Below, one piece after another: positions 40,701 through 51,554 of a stretch of 64,000 nt of DNA (position 1 is its first letter; each line of letters begins with the position of its first letter). The notes under the pieces were generated by a model. It did no database searches, had not been told where the DNA came from, and worked only from the letters and a program-made list of their open reading frames with translations. The DNA is from Kudoa neothunni. Taxonomy: Eukaryota; Cnidaria. A program made the position numbers and the translations under genes. The DNA lies in contig OZ199840.1 of NCBI GenBank assembly GCA_964304625.1, positions 9,610,001 through 9,674,000 of the forward strand. The letters run 5' to 3'.

Positions 40701-40825
40701 TCGTCACTGAATTAATGACACTAAATTTATATTCTGCATTTATAAAAGATATTTTTAGGAAAAAATTGTAGCGATTGAATTATTATTTTAAGAGAAAAAG
40801 CGCGTCCGGCAAAATAGACACTGCC
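37720..40825 (+). mobile_element. Mutator-like (MULE) DNA transposon, 3.1 kb, complete ends
   Basis: Left terminal inverted repeat 37720-37824 and right 40721-40825 match as inverted 105-mers with a single mismatch (GGCTGTGTC versus GGCAGTGTC at the tip), then TATTTTGCCGGACGCGC and onward. The flanking 9-bp duplication is perfect. It encodes a FAR1/DDE/SWIM transposase on the plus strand. Near-identical inverted repeats and an unmutated target duplication indicate recent insertion. The coding region nevertheless carries a frameshift and a stop, so this copy was probably moved by transposase supplied from elsewhere. It separates the two NTPDase-like paralogues. Confidence 0.93.
38035..40401 (+). 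pseudogene. MULE transposase (FAR1-type zinc finger, DDE, SWIM, RGRP hook)
   Basis: Exon 1 is 38035-38283; a 43-nt intron (38284-38326) joins in phase to the frame open to 39451. The junction region holds a FAR1/FLYWCH-like finger (CCVHGGKN | ...SGCNFF...LTHSCNRNEHF). The MULE domain shows FMDATYKLINN (first Asp), FITDKDMIERN (second Asp) and LCLYHV. Between about 39415 and 39440 one extra base shifts the frame. The next frame, to 39995, has the SWIM finger CTCC...SPCRHIIYAR. Further short exons seem to follow: one with an in-frame TGA (about 40141-40270), and a last one (40318-40401) reading KLPTVVKLRGRPKG, an AT-hook-like C-terminus. The ATG at 38035 is the first in frame. Inactive as read. 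Confidence 0.85.
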
Positions 40826-40834
40826 TATTAACTT
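40826..40834. repeat. 9-bp target site duplication (right), TATTAACTT
   Basis: Identical to 37711-37719. Confidence 0.93.
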
Positions 40835-43154
40835 ACGTATTCATTATTTTAGCATAATTTCCCAATTTTTAGATAAATAAAACCTTTTTTAACCAAGATA
40901 CATAAATTAAATTAACAAAATACGATTAAATCTAAAATATGAAGGTGGTTTTGTTTTTAAAAATTACAGTAATGCTTAAATATCGATTGGTTTTCTTGAG
41001 GGAATGCACCCTTTTATAAATTAACGTTCTGTTTGATTGCCCTAAAAAATTTCTTCGTAATGAACTATTCTTTGAATAACAATAACTTTGTGAAAATATC
41101 TGTTAAAACGAATAAACCAACAATTTCTTATTAACTTACATGGCACGTATTGAGATTGAAAGGGGATTGTATTTTTGAAAAAGTAATCTTGAATATAAAT
41201 TCTTAAACTACGTATAGAATGAGGTGTCGCATATTTCCATGCAGCTTTTATAACATAATGAATTATTTTTAGCGAAAAAAGAATTTATATATTGATTTGA
41301 ATATTAACCTTAAAGCCTGGGATAAGGAATAATTAGGTTACTACGAACCTAAACATTATTTAAAAAATTGTCTCATCAAATATAGAAACTTATCGAATTA
41401 GTTATGCCAGCTGTTTTGTGAGAATGTTTAGGAAACCCAAAAAATGAGTAAAAACTTATCGAAAAGACGAATATAGTTTCAAACTTAATCGATATATTTG
41501 GTAAAAAGAAATTTTCACATCTCAAGAATTCCAATGGAGTATAATTTTCATTCAAGAAGTTATCACAAAAATTAAATTATTTGAAAACTCTACACACATC
41601 TTACATCGTTTTTAGAATGCATATAGAGACCTAAATTATTCCAACATGACAACAACTTGTAATCTCAAATTCTGTGTTTTATTTAAAATGATCGTAATCT
41701 TTTTCACTTAAAATGTATCTTCAGAGTTTGAAAAATAACAATACATCCTAAAAAATCTGGTTAATCTTCAAATTTTAAGGGAAATGCATCAACTCTTGTA
41801 AATGTGACGTTAATAGTTTTATTTATCTTAAAATTACTCCAAACAGGCATTTATAACATTTTTAAAACGTTATATATAATAATTAAAAGATTCTCTTTGC
41901 ATATAATTCTATACAAATACAAAATTTTTTGGTTTTCAAGTTTTTATTATAACAACATTTTTACTTTTATCAAATGCTATACTAAACACACATACAAGAA
42001 TTCCTCCTAAAAAGTGATAACTTACTATAATCTATCTTAAGATATTTTCCTATTGAAGTTAAATGTTGATCTAAAATATGATATTGATTAATTTTTAAAT
42101 AACTCATCAGCTCCAATAAAATCAAGAAAATATATTTAGAGACCAGTTCAATGTTAGTTGAAAACAGATGGAGATTACACATGTATCCGTCTGCGTTCGT
42201 AAGGAAAATTCTTAAAATTTGATAGCTATTATTTTGAGCTGTGTATTAGCTCTCCATATTCTTTTATTTCATTATCAAGAATAGTGGTAAAAGAAACGCG
42301 AAAAAACGTGCGCAAAAGGACGTTTTTTAGGTAACGCATACTTTATCATTACCTGATATTTTATTGTGGGCCTAATGAATATTGCAAACCTAATATTTTT
42401 TTGTACTATCCAATGATGAAATGCGTAAAGATTTATAAAAATGGAAGAATAATTTTAAAAAGCTAATTCAAAGATATCTTGATACATTTTAATGTAATTT
42501 GACACACTATTCTTTATTATACACTGGTTTTAAGAAAATAAATTTTATTGGTATTGGGGCAACCCTATTATTGTTTACCAAACTTATTTGAGCTACGATC
42601 ACGCGCGAAACGCACATGATGTATTTTTGAGAGAAGTTCCTATTACATAGATTTGGTATATTACGCAAAAAGTATGTAATGCCTTAAAATTTTTTCATTG
42701 AATCATAATATGAGAAATCCTAGTATATACTGAGGTTATCAAAAAGTATTGCAGTTCCGCATTTCCTATGCAAGAACCACCATTGAATAACACATCCAAA
42801 TGAAATGAGAGTGCATTATTTTGTCACGAATGTAAAAAAATATTCCTAGGAAATAAAGTCGAATCTGTGTTCAATTGTAACATCGTATTTCAGCTAAAAT
42901 GTGTGACATTTTAGTTTTAAACGACAAAAAAATAAAATCGTCTGTGGAAGTAATTAAAGTTTATTATTTTTAGAAATTCTTCTCAATAAACTGACTGTTT
43001 ATTAAATGTTAATTGTTACGTCTTGTCCCTAAAAAAATCGTGTTTTTTAATTTTTCTACGCATGTAACATTGAAGAAAGAGCATAAAAATAAGTTTTTAA
43101 AGATATAAAATAATCAGTTAATAATTTAAAAGAGAAATATAGTATGCAATTTTT
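40835..43154. other. Intergenic AT-rich DNA
   Basis: No gene supported. Contains copy 2 of the dispersed repeat (41555-41905). The open frame 41804-42010 is hydrophobic but lies in that repeat and is not conserved in frame in copy 1, so it was not called. Confidence 0.4.
41555..41905. repeat. Dispersed repeat, copy 2 (partner at 33125-33500)
   Basis: See the shared landmarks described for the partner. Same orientation, about 8.4 kb apart. Confidence 0.55.
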
Positions 43155-45178
43155 TCATAGATCCCTCTCAACGTTATGCTTTTTAACAATTCTGTAATTG
43201 ACGAAAACCATCACCAAAGAAACCATTAAAATTCCAACCAGCGGTAAAATGGCGTAAAATGTTATTTTTAGCGAGAAATTGGTTCTAAAATTCATCACGA
43301 AATTAAGCTTACTCTGCTCAAAAATAATGATGGATTCAATCTTTGGAGAGATTCTATCAGAACTAATTGATTTCAGAATAGTGTCTTCATCTTTTTCAAT
43401 TAATGATGACTCTCTTTTAATATTTTTAATTTAACTTGAAATTTAATATATTCACGTTGTTTCATATGTAGTTGTTTCCAGTATAGCGGAAGTAAAAAAT
43501 TCATCAATAGTGGGAGTAAAAAGTTCGTCAATGGTGGGAGTAAAAAGTTCATCAATAGTGGGAGTAAAAAGTTCGTCAATAGTGGGAGTAAAAAGTTCGT
43601 CAATAGTGGGAGTAAAAAGTTCGTCAATAGTGGGAGTAAAAAGTTCGTCAATAGTGGGAGTAAAAAGTTCGTCAATAGTGGGAGTAAAAAGTTCGTCAAT
43701 AGTGGGAGTAAAAAGTTCGTCAATAGTGGGAGTAAAAAGTTCATCAATAGTGGGAAGAACAGTTTGAACCCTCGTTAATTCTCTAGTCATTATTTCAGAA
43801 GATAGAACCTCCCTTAACTAGGCTATACAAACTTGAAACTAGATATTTTATTTACGTCGTTATCTCTTCGCCGCCAGGCCATATAGATCCAAACATAGGA
43901 TCAAAGAATATATATTCACATTCGGGTACGTAGGGATAATATGAACTATAAAAATGTTTATTCCTATTATTTCCAATAATAAAATACAATTTTTCCAAAG
44001 ATATATATATATTTTTATCCGCTAACTTTTCTTCGGTTGTTAATTTTAATAAAGTATTCATAAAAAAGCATTCCTTGTTTAGATTTATCATATCCTAAAA
44101 ATGTAACGCTAATGCTGTTATGAAACAATTGTTACCGGTTTTGTGTGGATTTTTTGTTTTTCACATTTTTCAGTGACGATACGAGTAATTATTTTATTCA
44201 TACGCTTACTGTCAGACTCAATAAGGTTCATCATTGGATTGTATATCTGAATAAAATTTAGTAATTAAATAACTATTTCAGTAAGACTATTAATCCTCGT
44301 TTTTCCTGGGAAAAGAATGGCTTTTTTATTTGAGAAAAATTGCAGTTTTTATTATTGCCACAAATTTCGTCGTCGTTGAAAATTGAATTGATCAATTGAA
44401 TGCACTTTTTGAGTTTGAATTTTCCTATAAACCTTGCTGTATATTCTTTTAAAGGCTTTGACCTGCAGCCATCATTGGTTCGTGTACTAGACCATTGATA
44501 AGTATATCCTTTGATCGCACATGGATGGAATATTGGTTTTGATAAATCCGCATTTAAAGCTTCCGCATTCTAATAATTATACTTAAATATGTTTAATAAA
44601 AATATCAAGGTATTCTACTTACTTTTATCAATGCATAATGCGTTTCCCATAAGATAATATCCGCACTCAAACAAATAAACTCATTCACAATAGCGGTGTA
44701 CGGTCTATCATGAATGGAGAATTTTTTCACAAACCATTCATGATACAAATAAGGATGTTTTGTGAAAAATCCTACGAAAAAAATCGATTCAGATATATAC
44801 ACAAACGGCTCTTGAGCTAAAAACTTGAAGCCAATTAGGTTATTTCCTTCTATAACAAAAATTACCGTTGTATCACAATCGTAATTATGTTTTATCAATT
44901 TAATTAATGCGGCTGTCCTCTTGTCAACAATCTCCTGTTTTTTCAAAGTTAACTGCATATTATCATTAGAGGTTATATGACTGGAATCAGATTTTAAGAT
45001 CTCACTAATTTGACTGTCACTAATCCTTAAAAAAATAATAAAGTTTTTAACTTTTTGAAATATATGTACTTTATTGAGGGTGAATATATGAGGAAAACGT
45101 CGATTTCGTATGTCGTATCGGAATTCCAGCCGCACTTTTTAAAAGCTTTTTTTAAACAAGTATATTCGTTTCCCATCC
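43155..45178 (-). CDS. NTPDase (CD39/apyrase)-like type I membrane protein with repeat stalk (7 exons)
   Basis: Minus-strand exons: 45178-45070, 45025-44623, 44569-44288, 44246-44136, 44094-43856, 43782-43456, 43413-43155; introns are 41-73 nt, all GT...AG, with every phase consistent, giving about 575 residues from ATG 45176. The C-terminal lobe follows the NTPDase cysteine order: EFIC, FHPC, NDGC, KLKKC, DDEIC plus KNCNF, TEKC, NKECFF, at spacings like CD39. The LYG-Y-x-VYTHSFLC block corresponds to FSIHDRPYTAIVNEFIC, and CSFNG to CNFSQ. The position of catalytic DLGGAST reads YISESIF, so nucleotide hydrolysis is unlikely. IWPGG may match the GW-LG motif. Then comes a stalk of TIDELFTP repeats, and a membrane helix (ITFYAILPLVGILMVSLVMVF) with a basic tail. 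An upstream exon (perhaps within 45575-45393) with the signal peptide and first nucleotide motif is probably missing. Confidence 0.75.
43492..43755. repeat. 24-bp minisatellite inside the NTPDase-like gene (stalk)
   Basis: Head-to-tail 24-bp units (GGGAGTAAAAAGTTCGTCAA + TAGT on the plus strand). Read on the minus strand they encode ten perfect TIDELFTP units and an eleventh degenerate TIDEFFTS. The only base variation is mostly C/T at one position and A/G at another, so the array is homogenised. Because the unit is a multiple of three and lacks stops, several other frames on both strands are also open; those are shadows. Confidence 0.95.
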
Positions 45179-47484
45179 CTATGTATGTTTATGTATATAT
45201 ATTTCACGAAACACCAGATATTTTAATTTAATTTAAATGTGATAACATGCTTATATTTAGTTATTGTAGAAGTTCTTGATCAAACTACAATACTTATTTG
45301 AATACATAAGACAAAGAATATTAATTTGAATTTATTCTTGAAATATAACTTTACTCTAGTTTCAAATAAACATCAAACAATATAGTTGTATATCAAGTTT
45401 TTATATAAATATTATATAAAAAGAAACTGTGAACTGGAAAATATTTTATTCTATCATAAATGAAAAATGTCTTGTAGAAATCATCCAAACACGTCGTAAT
45501 CATAAAAATAATGGCTAAATGATGACAGATAAAGAACTTACACCTTTTAGGCCATCGGATATTATTGGTCATCAATTAGATTTTGGAATAAATGGCATTT
45601 AGTAAGAATAATTGTTTAAAATTAAAAACAAACCATAAAGGTTTTAGGTAATGATAAACTGTGTGACAACAAAAAATCAACATTATCGCGACTTTTTGTC
45701 GCTTTAATTTTTTAACTGTTATTTTCTACAGAAAAGCATTTGGGGAAATGAAAAACCAAATAAAGATAAGTAGTTCAAAATTCGCATATATTCCTTGGTA
45801 TAATCTTCCTGTTGATCATTTAAGCTTTTATGTATTGTATAAAAGGTAAAACCCTGGCGCAACATATTAGGTTGTGGAGTTACGACTGATTAGGCCACCC
45901 CCTTAACGCTGTAGGCCCAGCAGAATGAACAACATATATTCCCATGCCTCTTATCTTTCTGAGGTAGTGGGGGAGTTTAACCCATACAAATATCTTATTT
46001 TCGGGTCAATCACCACCCCAATTTCTATCCATAATTCCATGTTTCCATAATTAATTCCATAAGGACTTTGGCTCTACAGAGAATTCAAGCCTGCTAGTGC
46101 ATCCCCGACGATTCAAATGTCTAACTCAGCCTCCTTTGCTAGAGTGAACTATACCTAAAGGCAAAATCACATCTATAATGCAATCGTAATTTAATAACAG
46201 CTCCCATTACGGATGGCGATAATACACTTGTAAGGAATCAGTAGACTCATTAGCGACGGGAATCGAACCAAGTACCTCGGGGTATTGAGTCCAGTCACCT
46301 CACCAATGGGTTAGGTGAGTCCATTCAACTAAGCTGGTTTATAAAATAATGACCGTTGGTTTTTTTAATGATAACTCCAATTTTTTTTCACTTGTCAGAA
46401 AATATATCTTGATTATAATATTTGATGCATCTAACTAACCACAAATTATAAGAACTCAAGTAATCAAAGACGATGATCATTTTTATATAATTATAAACGA
46501 GTTTACAGTATTTTTTGATTTCTAAACGAATAAAAGTATAATGAGTTAAAAACGTGTGAGTTGTGACAATTGTATGAGCTTCAACTTGCTTCGATTATGT
46601 ATGCGCCATTCCAGTGAATGATAGCCCATAACATCGATGGGAGCATTAGGACGAAATAACAAGTACGATAACTATCAAAATTTCCGAATAAAGAATTCCA
46701 TTTATTTCTCTACCCATTCATTAAATATTAAATACAGTTCGTCTCACATATCTGTTTTAATCATATAAAGCAATTTTTTATGTAATGATATCAATTGTCT
46801 CATTTCTCCTCAAAATTTATTTCTAACAATTATTCAATGTATTTTGAAATGCAATAAATATTCTCGCATAATTTTAAATTTTGGAAATGATTAACTTAAT
46901 TTTATATTGTTATATTTAAATTATGCGGTATGGTTTATTTATTTAGATTTATATTGATTAGTATAATTAATTTTTATTACGAATAATATAAGGTATCTTC
47001 AATGATTTATAGCTCGTTAGAAATTAATAAATCGTTCAAACATTAAAATAAAGAATTGGAGAATCAATAAATTACGTTAAACATAAATTATATTAAATTT
47101 GAAGTGGTAGATTCTTTAATAAATGAAATATGTTAGTCTAAGTCTACTGTATTAATATTTAAATTAATAATGTATTTAATATATTCAAAGTAAATTAAAT
47201 ATGAAAATTAAAACATTACATAATAGGCAACCCATTTTGTACAATCCCACTCGAACCATTGAAAAAGTATGTATAATCAATTGCAACCAATTTTGCGTAT
47301 GCACATAATAATTAATATCCCATTTTGGGAACGTAAAAGAAAAAATTGTCACTCATTATATCGAAAAAATACAAATGAATAAAATTTCTATGTCTGCAAA
47401 AAAAACAAATGATTCTTAGTGTCTATTTTGAAAAAAAGTCAGTTATTTTGGATTGTGTCATATTTGGACCCACTATAACAAATA
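45179..47484. other. Intergenic around the SINE
   Basis: Apart from the SINE, no feature was recognised. The minus-strand open segment 45575-45393 (residues LAIIFMITTCLDDFYKTFFIYD) may be an upstream exon of the NTPDase-like gene, but a splice donor could not be fixed. Confidence 0.35.
45880..46335 (-). repeat. tRNA-derived SINE
   Basis: A GC-richer island in AT-rich DNA. On the minus strand it starts near 46330 with a tRNA-like head: an A-box-like CCATTGGTGAGGTGACTGG, then CTC..ACCCCGAGGTACTT and a B box GGTTCGATTCC (about 46257-46267), followed by about 350 bp of non-tRNA body. The acceptor and T stems do not pair properly, so it is not a working tRNA gene. Confidence 0.6.
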
Positions 47485-48105
47485 CAGTCGAACCTCGATT
47501 ATCCAGAAAATTTGGGGCCAGCAATTTTCTTTCCAAGTAGCGAGATTCCGGTTAATTGAACATAAAAAATTTCTCGTGCTCGCCGTTTTTGTAAATTTCT
47601 ACTTAAAGGTTGTTTACTTGATTTATAAACAATTTTTACTATATATTAAATAAAAGATTTTAATTCCTGCCATTTAAATTAAAAATGTTGACATATCTAT
47701 TAACTAAAAATGTGAGGCTTAAACGAAAAACAATAAATAATTATGGCAGTTCTTACATGTCTACAGAGGAGTTACCTACTTTTTTAAATAATCGATAATT
47801 AATGTTTGTTCAATATACATACACGCATTTGTTCAGAGATAGCACAAATTTATATAAGAACAGGATGCTTAACATAGAACTATTTTTGTTTTAAATATTG
47901 CGTTGGTATATGTGCCATATTGTATATGTCGTAGGGTGATGGATAGCACTTTTAGCCGGAAATATGATCAAATAGTTCATCCGGTTTCCGCTTACCGAGG
48001 TTCCGGATAATCGAACATTTGTCCACACGCAATGTCAATAAAATCCAATTAAAGTTTAAAATTTCTTCCGGATAGCGCAATTTCCAGATAATCCAGGTTC
48101 GACGG
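47485..48105. mobile_element. pogo/Tc1-type MITE, 621 bp
   Basis: Left end CAGTCGAACCTCGATTATCC and inverted right end CCGTCGAACCTGGATTATCT, both next to TA (47483-47484 and 48106-48107). CAGTCGAACCTCGATTATCC is a familiar pogo/Tigger-style terminus. A second inner copy of the terminal motif (GAGGTTCCGGATAATCGAAC) lies near 47998. No transposase is present. Confidence 0.75.
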
Positions 48106-48107
48106 TA

Positions 48108-49139
48108 TTTTCATTTCAAATTCTAACAATCAGCGGAAACGATCTACAAATTTTTGAACTCTGGAGAAGATTTGATCTTTTATTGGAGGGTGCTATTCAG
48201 AGTTTCTGAATTTGATATATTTAAATACTTCACGATAGCTATTTAGGAGTTTTTTAATGTAGAATTTTCAGGATATTTTATAATTTAATACTCTTCTTCT
48301 CACGTTCTTAGGTTGCTTAATTTTCTTATGGGCATATTTCTAATTTTTTGGTATAATGATACCTTGATCAACAGATTTCCCCCAAAAGATGTGCAAAATA
48401 GACATGTCACATGATTTTTGCTATTTATTTTGTATCTTTTACAGTCAATTATTTAAACTAACATTATCATTAAGCTGAATATATTTATTTATATAAATAT
48501 TAAGAACATTCATAATTATAATCAAATAATTTTACAAGTGTGCACAATCGGTTGCCAACTGTATTAATTAAACCCGCAAACTAAACTTTCATTTGACATA
48601 AGCCAAAAAATATGCACAAAACCAAAATTTAAAGAAAATGATAATAATGATGAAGCCAAAATTATTTATAAAAAGTAATGTTGTAATCATTAAAATGAAA
48701 ATGAAAATTAACGTTAATATTTGTATATTATTGGGTCATATTATTTGCATATTTACACGCTATATAGAAAGAAAAATAAATAACCATACAATTTTTTTTT
48801 ATTAGGAGGAAAAATGACTTTCTTTACGGCTTCAACCAGTTATAACAACGATTTAATTTTTTAAACAAAACACAAACCAGCTAAATTATTCAAGGGTAAA
48901 ATAATAGCAAGAAAAATATCTGAATTTTTAACTAATAATTTTGATTTGATTTTTCATCGTTTCATATTATTTTTGTGTAGAAAATAACTGTGAAAAAATT
49001 AAAGCCAACACAGACTCGATCATGGTGAATTATTGGTGTTACACGGCGTACCATTACCAGGTACTATCATATATGATAATTTATACTGATTAACTGTAAG
49101 ATGCTGAGTTTTACCAAGAATATTTTTAATAATTAACTA
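48108..49139. other. Intergenic AT-rich DNA
   Basis: No gene or element ends recognised. Confidence 0.4.
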
Positions 49140-49389
49140 TAGTAAACTCTCGATAATTGAATAACTTTTTGGGATTAAGGAAAATTTGCAAAATAGCAAG
49201 GAACGACGCATTATCAAGACATGCACGTGTGCTAGCAATACAAATAATTTTTTTAACATTTTTATTTATTTTGTGGGTTTCACGTTTTTTGACTATTTGG
49301 TGTAATGATTGGCTATAGGATCTTAACCAAAGTTAACATATGGGAAATCAGCAGTAGAACGGTATATTACGGACTATCGTGGAACCTGT

Positions 49390-49785
49390 GACTCCACCAT
49401 TTTTAGCTTTTTTTATGACTTTTTTCGTCTGAAGCGGCTTTAAAAAATTAATTTTTCTTCTAATCGCATATACGATGATGAAGTCAATAACATAATTCTC
49501 ATGTTATACACTGGTTTCTATATTTCACTACGAAGGAATATGAACGTGATTACATTTCGTGCTCTTAAATGTTTATTTTATTTTTTCATGATATTATAAT
49601 GAAAAAAAATTAACAATAAGTTATTATAAACAGTTATTGTTCAGACATAGAGAATATTGAAACTTTCTCCATCCTCATAGCATTTTTACATTTTTATTTT
49701 ATCCTAATTAAAGTTATATAAGTATTTTTAGTATTATAAATTTTTTTTGTTAAAACGGTACACTATTAGATGCAATTATTGAGTG
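49390..49785. repeat. Long inverted repeat, left arm
   Basis: Inverted match of 57667-58050. Landmarks are CGTCTGAAGCGGCTTTAAAA, GACGAAGTCAATAACATAAT-like text, TCCTAATTAAAGTTATATAA and ACACTATTAGATGCAATTAT, each found reversed on the other side. Confidence 0.8.
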
Positions 49786-51554
49786 TTATTTGATAAATTA
49801 TCTCCTAAACTGTGTTTAAAGTGTGGTTATTAATTGGGAAACCTGAAATTAACTAAAATAACAGTTACTAAAAAAGTTAATAACTGAGAATAATCTCTAT
49901 TAATGAAATTAATTTTGACGGATTATTACGAATGAAAAATGGACTGGTATACATAAAGTTTAAATTAATTTTTTTGTTTGATAAATTTTAAACATCGATT
50001 TTTTATTCTTTGTTGAATATATTATTTTTTTATCATAAAATTTCAATTTTATTCACATTATTTATTTTTCATCAAACATAGGTAGATAAATATTGAGTTA
50101 TGAGTTTAATAAAAATAACTAAAAGCTACATTAATATTCGAACGTTTCTTTGATTCAAATTTAAGTTCGACTTCGAAATTAAATTCATAATTTATTTTTT
50201 TACGTTTTAAACAAATATTTTGGTCAATATAATATTAATTTAATTGTTATATTCTAATGATGCTGAATATTAATACTTTTTCGTAACAAACAAAACTCAA
50301 ATTAAATCTCTTAATTTGTTGATATTTAAAATTAATTTTTAAAATAGAAATAAATTTATTTTCTATATTAATACAAAGTATGATTAATTTTTCCATCAAG
50401 GCATTATGGTGGTTTTTCTACTCTTTATTTGGAGTAATGCAATGGCAACAACTTTTTTATTGAACAATTTATATTGACTAATGTGATAGCAAACAAGGAA
50501 TTGGGATGTTGTACAACAAGTGATCTTTGAAAGTTGAGTAATACCAAAAATATTTATTTTACCCTTTTTTGTTTAATATTTGTTTTATATAATTTCAACG
50601 AACTATATTAACTTTTATATAGTCTTGAAAATGATACTGTTAAATCAAAAATGATACACTGGGTTAGGTTTTTATTGAAGTAGGGGTAATTGTGAAGTTA
50701 TTTGTAACCATTCTTGAGGGTATTAGTTCGCCCGTGCATTGCAATTTTCAGTCATTGGGACAACAAACACATTTCTTACGTAATGAAAACCAACTGCTTG
50801 CTTTATAGCTGACACAAAAAGCATCATCTAATGAGTGTGTCGTGTGCATTCGTAGTCGGAATAATGAAAATGACAATCTTAGGAGAAGATGAATATTATG
50901 TTCTTGTGAGAATTTATCGAAAAACTTATAGAAGTTATAAAAATTATTTTTCAGCTTTAATGATTGAAATGTTTTGATCCGAATAATAAATATCAAGAAA
51001 TAGGGCCTGCCTTGAATTGTTATATTTTAATAGTCAAAATATGAAATTTAATTTTAAAAAATATTAATCTAAATTGAAATATACTATATTTAGATAATAA
51101 TAAATAATTCGATGTTAACAACTGATCAACAATAAAAAAATTATCCATCAAAGAAAATTCATTTCTGAAGATTGTTTTCATTTTAAACATTCTTAAGAAC
51201 CATTTAATTATTGGTATATGCATTTTCCAGTTAATAATTACTTCTTAGAGTCAAGGCAGGAAACAATTTATCAAATTAACACTTAACACTCGTACGTACG
51301 CCCCAATAAATCACACTACTGCACAAACTGGGTCCAATGGACCTAGTCGGTAAAATTAGACTTAACGCCGTCCAACTGATTATAAATATGCCATAAATAT
51401 AGAAGAAAATTTCTTATTGGTTCATTTTTAATATCATGTTAATAATTTATTGCAAAGCTGTAAAAAACAAGATGTAACACGACGCCATTACTGACGTGGA
51501 TGACAGCACAAATATACTAGTGTGAATTTTTAGTTTTATAATAAACATAAATAA

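Noticed and set aside
43400-43767. Three overlapping long open frames in the 24-bp repeat, including FLLPLLTN- and GVKSSSIV-type repeats on either strand
   Set aside because: They are frame shadows of the minisatellite. Only the TIDELFTP frame joins neighbouring exons with consistent splice phases.
45393-45575. Upstream exon of the NTPDase-like gene carrying the first nucleotide-binding motif
   Set aside because: Residues TTCLDDFYKTFFIYD loosely resemble the first apyrase motif region, but spacing is off by one and no convincing donor was found; mentioned only as a possibility.
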